Positions 59,091 through 64,000 of a DNA stretch of 64,000 bases are shown piece by piece. This DNA comes from Gaiellasilicea sp963763755. Its GTDB lineage: Bacteria; Actinomycetota; Thermoleophilia; Gaiellales; Gaiellaceae. The notes beneath the pieces are model-generated. The model saw only the letters and a program-made list of their open reading frames with translations, was not told the origin of the DNA and made no database searches. Position numbers and translations under genes: made by a program. The stretch lies in the NCBI GenBank assembly GCA_963763755.1, contig CAVXQE010000006.1, forward strand, positions 479,113 through 543,112. Reading direction: 5' to 3'. How positions within the stretch are numbered: the first letter of the stretch is position 1; every line of letters starts with the position of its first letter.

Positions 59091-61761
59091 ATGGGAACCG
59101 TGACGACACCTGCGAGCGAATCGGTCGACGTAATCCTCCGCGACGGCGGAACTCTGCGTTTGAGGCCCCCGACCGACGCCGATAGCGAGGCACTGCTCGA
59201 CTTCTACAGAGCGCTTTCGAGCCAGAGCCTCCACCGCCGCTTCCACGGCTTTCCGAACGTCAGACCGCAGCTGGTCGAGTCGCTCCTCGATCCGGATTGG
59301 GTCGAGCGCGGCGCTCTGCTGGGCGCGCTGGCGGACGAGGGCGGGGAGCGGATCGTCGCGATCGGCAACTACGTGCGTCTCCGCGATCCGGCCATGGCCG
59401 AGTCGGCCTTCGCGGTCGCCGACGCCGAGCAGGGCAGAGGCATCGGGACGCGACTGCTCGAGCGCCTGGCGGCCCGCGCTGCCGGGGTTGGGATCGAGCG
59501 CTTCGTCGCCGAGGTTCTCGCAGACAACCGTCGATGCTCGGTGTCTTCGAGCGCGCCGGCTTCGAGCTCAAGCGCGAGCTCGCGAGCGGCGTCGTCGAGG
59601 TCGCAGTTTCCGATCGCAGCGACCGAGCGCTTCGAGCAGAGCGTCGAGGAGCGTGACCACACGGCGGTCGTCGCGTCGCTTCGCTCGTTCTTCGAGCCGA
59701 CGAGCGTCGCCGTCGTCGGGGCGTCGCCCCGGCGCGGGACGATCGGCGGTGAGCTCTTCCGCAACGTGCTGGAGGGTGACTTCACGGGTGCCGCCTACCC
59801 GGTGAACCCCAAGGGCTCCGCGGTCGCAGGCGTTCGCGGCTACGCCTCGGTGGCCGAGATCCCGGATCCCGTCGATCTCGCGGTGATCGCGGTGCCGGGC
59901 GAGCACGTCCTCGGTGCTGCCGAGGAAGCGCTCCGCAACGGCGTGCGGGCACTCGTCGTCATCTCGGCCGGGTTCGCCGAGGTCGGCAGCGAGGGAGCAG
60001 AGCGACAGGAGCAGCTGCTGGCGCTGGTGCGTGCGCACGGCGCGCGCCTGATCGGGCCGAACTGTCTCGGCATCGCGGTCGCCGGCCCGCGCCTGAACGC
60101 CACCTTTGCCGCCCGCTCGGCGCCGAGCGGGAACATCGGCTTCTCCTCCCAGTCCGGCGCTCTCGGTCTTGCGCTGCTCGAGGCGGCGGATGCTCGAGGA
60201 CTCGGGCTCTCCGCCTTCGTCTCGATCGGAAACAAGGCGGACGTCTCGTCGAACGACCTGCTCGAGTGGTGGGAGGAGGATGAGGCCACGCGAAGTCGTG
60301 CTGCTCTACGTCGAGTCGTTCGGGAACCCACGCCGCTTCGGCCGGCTCGCCCGGAGGGTCGCGAGGCGCAAGCCGATCCTCGCGCTGAAGAGCGGCACCT
60401 CTGCGACCGGCCAGCGCGCCGCCAGCTCGCATACGGCCGCTCTTGCGGGCTCCGAAGCCGGCGTCGACGCGCTCTTCCACCACGCGGGCGTCACTCGCGC
60501 GACCTCGCTGGAGGAGCTGATCGACGTCGCGACGCTGCTCTCCTCGCAGCCCGAGCCGAAGGGCAGGCGGGTCGCCGTGCTCACGAACGCAGGCGGCCTC
60601 GGCATCCTCGCCGCCGACGCCTGCGATGCCTCGGGGCTCGAGCTCCCGGCGCTGGGCGAGGAGACCATGCGCCGCTTGCGCGAGCTGCTTCCCGCCGAGG
60701 CCAGTGTCGCGAACCCGGTCGACATGCTCGGATCGGCGACCGCGGCGAGCTACGAACAGGCGCTCCCAGTCTTGCTGGCCGACCCGCAGGTCGACGCGGC
60801 GCTCGTGCTCTTCGTGCCTGCGGTCAGCGCCACGGCGGATCAGGTTGCCGTTGCTGTCGACGCAGCGGCCCGTGCGGCCGCTTCCGAGAAGCCGGTCCTC
60901 GCTGTCGTCATGAGCTCGGCCGGCGTGCCGGAGGCGCTGCGGTCGGGCTCGGCCGCTGCCGCGTTCGCGTATCCCGAGTCGGCGGCCCGGGCGCTTGGCC
61001 GCGTGGCCGATCGCGCCGAGTGGCTCCGGCGGCCGCTCGGCTCCGTTCCTTCGCTCGAAGGTGTCGACCGTCCAGCCGCTGCGCTCGTCGTCGAGCGCGC
61101 GCTCTCCCGGTCAGACGACTCCTGGCTGGATCCCGCCGAGACGCGGGAATTGCTGTCCGCCTACGGCCTGCCCGTCGTCCCCGAGCGGGTCGCCGAGGAC
61201 GCCGACGCCGCGGTCCAGGCGGCTGACGAGCTCGGATTTCCGGCCGTCGTCAAGTCCGCCGCTGCGGGCGCTCACAAGACCGAGACCGGCGGCATCGCGC
61301 TCGACCTCGAGGACGAGGCGGCCGTCCGCGCGGCCGCAGAGCGGATCGGATTCCCCGTCGTCGTGCAGCCGATGCTCCGCGGCGGAACCGAGCTGCTCGC
61401 CGGTCTCCTTCAGGATCCGGTCTTCGGCCCGCTCGTCGCGTTCGGGCCGGGCGGCGTCTTCGCCGAGCTGATCGGCGAAGCCAGCCTCCGGATCGCCCCT
61501 CTGACGGACATCGACGCCGAAGAGCTGGTCACGGCCGGCAAGGCCGGGCGACTCGTGCGCGGCTTCCGCGGCGCCGAGCCGGCCGACGCGGCCGCGCTCG
61601 TCGACCTCGTCCACCGGCTCGCGGCGCTCGGTGACGACCTGCCCGCAGTGGCCGAGCTCGACCTCAACCCGGTCCTCGGCTTCCCGGATCGCGCGGTCGC
61701 AGTCGACGCCCGCGTCCGGATTCGCCGCCCGCAGGAGCAGCGGCGCGAGAAGAGCTGGTAG
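59091..61761 (+). CDS. GNAT acetyltransferase fused to an ADP-forming acyl-CoA synthetase-like protein, frameshifted
   Basis: About 890 aa. Residues 15-170 are a GNAT domain (RLRPPTDADSEALLDFYRAL, AEQGRGIGTRLLERLAARAA as acetyl-CoA loop). Then a CoA-binding domain (FFEPTSVAVVGASPRRGTIG), succinyl-CoA ligase-like domains (GPNCLGIAVAG, SQSGALGLALLEAADARGLG, SSHTAALAGSEAGVDALF with the phospho-His) and an ATP-grasp domain (FPAVVKSAAAGAHKTETGGI, ending AELDLNPVL). Such proteins act as protein lysine acetyltransferases (Pat) or acetate-forming acetyl-CoA synthetases; the retained His favours possible catalysis. Breaks near 59535, 59610 and 60290. Confidence 0.85.
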
Positions 61762-61764
61762 CGC

Positions 61765-61777
61765 GTAGTTCTCCGCA
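61765..61777 (+). promoter_or_regulatory. GTAGTTCTCCGCA element (island motif, site 3)
   Basis: Copy upstream of the first CBS-domain gene, 85 bases before its ATG and just after the synthetase stop. It matches the consensus GTAGTTYTCCGCA exactly. Confidence 0.5.
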
Positions 61778-61862
61778 GGCGGAATGAGGCGGAACGCCGA
61801 TGCTTCGCCCTCGGTCCTCGTCGATCGTGAGCTGTAGCCGCACGATCCCCAAGGAGGGCGAC

Positions 61863-62315
61863 ATGAAGACCGAGACCCGTCAGCCGCGCATCAACACGCT
61901 CCGTGTCGACGATGTGATGCATCGCGGCGTCTTCACGTGCGAGCGAGAGACACGCTTGTCGGAGGTCGCCGCGACGATGGCTCAGGAGCACGTCCACTGC
62001 GTCGTTGTCGAAAGCGACAGTGGTGAGCCAGGGTCTCTCTGGGGGATCGTGTCCGACCTCGACCTGGTCGCGGCCGCCAGCGTGCGCGACCTGGACGACC
62101 AGAGCGCAGGCGCGTCGGCGGCGGCGCCCGTTGTGACCGTGTCGCCCGACGAGACGCTCGAACGCGCCGCGCAGTTGATGACCGAGCACAACACGGCGCA
62201 TCTGATCGTCGTCGACCGTGAGCGTCCGATCGGAGTGCTCTCGACCATCGACATCGCAGCCGGCCTCGCGGGCCGTGCGGCTGGAGCGAGATGGCGGCCT
62301 CGGGAACTGCGCTAG
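61863..62315 (+). CDS. CBS-domain pair protein, 150 aa
   Basis: Two CBS motifs forming one Bateman module: LRVDDVMHRGVFTCERETRL with IVSDLDLVAAA, and VVTVSPDETLERAAQLMTEH with GVLSTIDIAAGLAG. Such stand-alone pairs bind adenine nucleotides or NAD(P) and act as energy sensors. ATG 61863 follows AAGGAGGGCG. An exact motif copy lies upstream. Intact frame. Partner protein unknown. Confidence 0.9.
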   Translation: MKTETRQPRINTLRVDDVMHRGVFTCERETRLSEVAATMAQEHVHCVVVESDSGEPGSLWGIVSDLDLVAAASVRDLDDQSAGASAAAPVVTVSPDETLERAAQLMTEHNTAHLIVVDRERPIGVLSTIDIAAGLAGRAAGARWRPRELR

Positions 62316-62337
62316 CCCGGCCACCCGGCGTGCGGCC

Positions 62338-62350
62338 GTAGTTTTCCGCA
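62338..62350 (+). promoter_or_regulatory. GTAGTTTTCCGCA element (island motif, site 4)
   Basis: Copy upstream of the CBS-BON gene, 81 bases before its ATG. It matches the consensus exactly and is at nearly the same distance and in the same orientation as site 3 relative to its gene. Confidence 0.5.
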
Positions 62351-62431
62351 GCCCCATCGGCGCCCGCGCGGATGCCAATGCCGGCGTGGTTCACGAGCAT
62401 TCGTCTCGACAACCGATGCAAGGAGGCCACA

Positions 62432-63127
62432 ATGCGAGTCAGCGAGCTCATGACAGAGAAGGTCCTCACGATCGGCCCTGAGGCGCCGATCAAGGACGTC
62501 GCGAAGATCCTTGTTGCCAACGGGATCTCGGGCTTGCCCGTCTGCGACATCGAGCGCCGCGTACTCGGAGTGGTCTCCGAGGGCGACATCCTCTACAAGG
62601 AACACGACCCGCGCGAGGGGCACACCGGCGGACCGCTCGGCTGGATCATCGAAGGAGCACCCGACTACGCCGGGCTCGCCAAGTCGAAGGCACTACCGCT
62701 CGGACGGCGATGACCACGCCCGCGATCACGATCGCCCCCTGGGAGTCGGCGGCGGACGCTGCGCAGATCATGTGTGAACGGCACGTCAATCGACTCCCGG
62801 TCGTGAAGGACGGACTGATCGTCGGGATCGTCACCCGCGCCGACCTCGATCCGCGCCTTCACCCGCACCGACTCCCAGATCGAGCGGGAGCTGAAGGAGG
62901 ACATCCTCGAGCGCACGATGTGGATCGAGACGGGTAAGGTCGAGGCCAGCGTGCAAGACGGGCGTGCAGCACTGAGCGGCCGGCTCCACCTGAGGAGCGA
63001 CGTCGAGCTGCTCAGCCGGTTGGTCGCTCGCGTTCCCGGTGTGGTGACGGTCGAGTCGACCGTCACCTGGAATGTCGACGACACCACGCGAAAGGGCCGG
63101 CGTTCGCTGGAGCAGCCCGTCCGATGA
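62432..63127 (+). CDS. CBS-CBS-BON protein, frameshifted
   Basis: About 230 aa. CBS 1: RVSELMTEKVLTIGPEAPIK and ISGLPVCDIERRVLGVVSEG; CBS 2 in another frame: AMTTPAITIAPWESAADAAQ-like sequence and HVNRLPVVKDGLIVGIVTRA; C-terminal BON domain: GKVEASVQDGRAALSGRLHL and RVPGVVTVESTVTWNVDD. Breaks near 62690 and 62850. ATG 62432 follows AAGGAGGCC. BON domains bind phospholipid or other macromolecules, so this may be a nucleotide-responsive membrane-associated regulator. Stop overlaps the cupin start (ATGA). Confidence 0.8.
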
Positions 63128-63450
63128 ACCTGCCGTCCCACGCCTTCGCGATCGAGCAGGTGAGGCGACGCCTCGAGGCCGGGAACGGCGGGTACGAGAT
63201 CGTGCACGCCTCTCCTGGCCTCGAGATCGGCGTCTACGTCCTCGTCGCGCCCGAGCCCGACCACCAGCAACCGCATGCGGATGACGAGGTCTACGTCGTC
63301 CTCGACGGCAGTGGTGTCCTCAACGTCGAGGGTGAGGCGATACCGGTCGAGCCGGGGCAGGCCATTTTCGTTCCCGCGCACGCGGTGCATCAGTTCACGG
63401 CGTACGAGGGCCTCAGCGTGCTCGTGATCTTCGCCAAAGCGTCGGTGTAA
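63124..63450 (+). CDS. small cupin-domain protein, 108 aa
   Basis: Single conserved beta-barrel. Cupin motif 1: HQQPHADDEVYVVLDGSGVL (His, His, Glu ligands); motif 2: PGQAIFVPAHAVHQFTAYEG (His). All metal ligands appear present, so it may be a dioxygenase or a metal/ligand sensor. ATG 63124 overlaps the CBS-BON stop, so both are co-translated. Intact. Confidence 0.88.
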   Translation: MNLPSHAFAIEQVRRRLEAGNGGYEIVHASPGLEIGVYVLVAPEPDHQQPHADDEVYVVLDGSGVLNVEGEAIPVEPGQAIFVPAHAVHQFTAYEGLSVLVIFAKASV

Positions 63451-63452
63451 AC

Positions 63453-63476
63453 CCGCAACCGAATCCGTGGTTGCGG
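63453..63476 (+). terminator. hairpin after the cupin gene
   Basis: CCGCAACC pairs perfectly with GGTTGCGG across an 8-base loop three bases after the stop codon. No T-tract follows, so termination strength is uncertain. Confidence 0.5.
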
Positions 63477-63536
63477 CGGAGGCCGTCGCGCTGCGTTGTG
63501 CCCAAACTGCTCGAAACGACGATCAAGGAGCCAACG

Positions 63537-63956
63537 TTGGCCACGTACTCATCATCACGCCCACCGGTCGAGACCGAGTCGGGCGCGTTCTTCAAAGTTG
63601 CTGCCGTGTTACTCGGCTTGGCCGTCGCGGTGGTCGGGTTCTTCGCCCTGATGATGTGGGCGGATGCCCGCGAGTCGCGCGACTCGACAGCCCCGGCGAG
63701 CGCCACCCCGGCGCACGACCATGCGACCGACCACAATGTCGCTCTGCCGCTGAACAGCTTCGCGGGCGTCGTGCCCGAGAACGCGGCCGAGCTCGCCGCC
63801 GCACACAAGCCTTACGACGCGGTGTTGCCGCCGCTGGCTGCAGGCGGCCTCGTGAAGGTTCACATGACCTTGAAGGACATCACGATCGACATCGCCCCCG
63901 GCGTCAAGTACAACACGTGGGCCTTCGGCGGCCACGGCGCCCCGGACCGGTTGTAG
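63537..63956 (+). CDS. N-terminus of a copper nitrite reductase-like multicopper oxidase (truncated)
   Basis: TTG 63537 is six bases after AAGGAG and begins MATYSSSRPPVETESG. A membrane anchor (AAVLLGLAVAVVGFFALMMW) is followed by a His-rich spacer (TPAHDHATDHNVALPLNSF) and the first cupredoxin strands VKVHMTLKDITIDIAPGVKY plus NTWAFGGHGAP. This is the start of two-domain NirK-like oxidases with an added N-terminal anchor. A missing G in GAP-GP near 63942 gives the stop at 63954; from about 63953 the sequence no longer looks genomic. Nitrite reductase versus laccase-type function cannot be judged without the copper ligands. Confidence 0.65.
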   Translation: MATYSSSRPPVETESGAFFKVAAVLLGLAVAVVGFFALMMWADARESRDSTAPASATPAHDHATDHNVALPLNSFAGVVPENAAELAAAHKPYDAVLPPLAAGGLVKVHMTLKDITIDIAPGVKYNTWAFGGHGAPDRL

Positions 63957-64000
63957 CAATTGGTGATGGTTCTGTCGTTGCGCCGAGTTTACGTATTGCT
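63953..64000 (+). other. probable residual sequencing-adapter sequence at the window end
   Basis: GC content drops sharply and the cupredoxin reading stops. The last 12 bases, TTACGTATTGCT, equal the 3' end of the Oxford Nanopore ligation adapter as I remember it, and TCGTT and AGTT occur just before as in that adapter with extra bases between. Forward orientation at a right-hand edge suggests a read chimera or an untrimmed join. Confidence 0.6.

Overview
The window is GC-rich, densely packed DNA with short intergenic gaps and many GTG/TTG starts and 4-bp ATGA/GTGA overlaps. The gene set (ECF sigma factors with SnoaL tails, a cyclase-AAA-TPR regulator, SHOCT and DUF4389 proteins, a GNAT-fused acyl-CoA synthetase) points to an Actinomycetota genome, probably a deep lineage such as Thermoleophilia. 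That placement is inference from gene content. No tRNA, rRNA, CRISPR array, transposase or integrase was seen.

Data quality shapes the annotation. About 25 genes are split between reading frames although the conserved residues continue across the break, while genes of 2.5-2.7 kb elsewhere are intact. The last bases (about 63953-64000) are poorer in GC and end in TTACGTATTGCT, which I recognise as the 3' end of the Oxford Nanopore ligation adapter. Most frameshifts are therefore probably uncorrected long-read indels; such genes are listed as single CDS with the breaks noted.

Layout. 0-10 kb: small conserved proteins, an AraC-VOC pair, an ECF41-type sigma factor divergent from its epimerase partner, two related small membrane proteins, a NarL-type two-component system, a GH42 beta-galactosidase and the stump of a sugar ABC ATPase. 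10-21 kb: a double ABC exporter locus, a second sigma factor with a VOC protein, a cyclase/AAA/TPR regulator, a Tat-exported phosphoesterase, threonine ammonia-lyase and a cysteine synthase-like enzyme. 21-30 kb: a five-gene overlapping operon around methanethiol oxidase (SBP56) with a TetR regulator and a hydrolase-glycosyltransferase fusion, then SDR genes and an aldo/keto reductase fused to a nucleotide-kinase domain. 30-43 kb: leuA with a leucine-rich leader peptide, an EamA transporter, a GH13-GH63 pair and several membrane or small proteins.

43.6-63.5 kb reads as an energy-metabolism and stress island: a pyruvate (2-oxoacid):ferredoxin oxidoreductase operon with a GltD-like flavoprotein, GAPDH, pyruvate phosphate dikinase, an NDH-2/SQR-like flavoprotein, NAD-malic enzyme with ACT domain, a universal stress protein, Zn-alcohol dehydrogenase, a GNAT-acyl-CoA synthetase, two CBS-domain proteins and, at the edge, the N-terminus of a copper nitrite reductase-like protein. 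Together these would handle pyruvate/PEP/malate interconversion and redox disposal under low oxygen. Four near-identical copies of GTAGTTYTCCGCA, and looser relatives, sit in the promoter regions of this island and may mark one regulon.

The clearest regulatory finds are a symmetric bidirectional ECF41 promoter (3853-3906), the leuA leader peptide (32307-32381) and the island motif.
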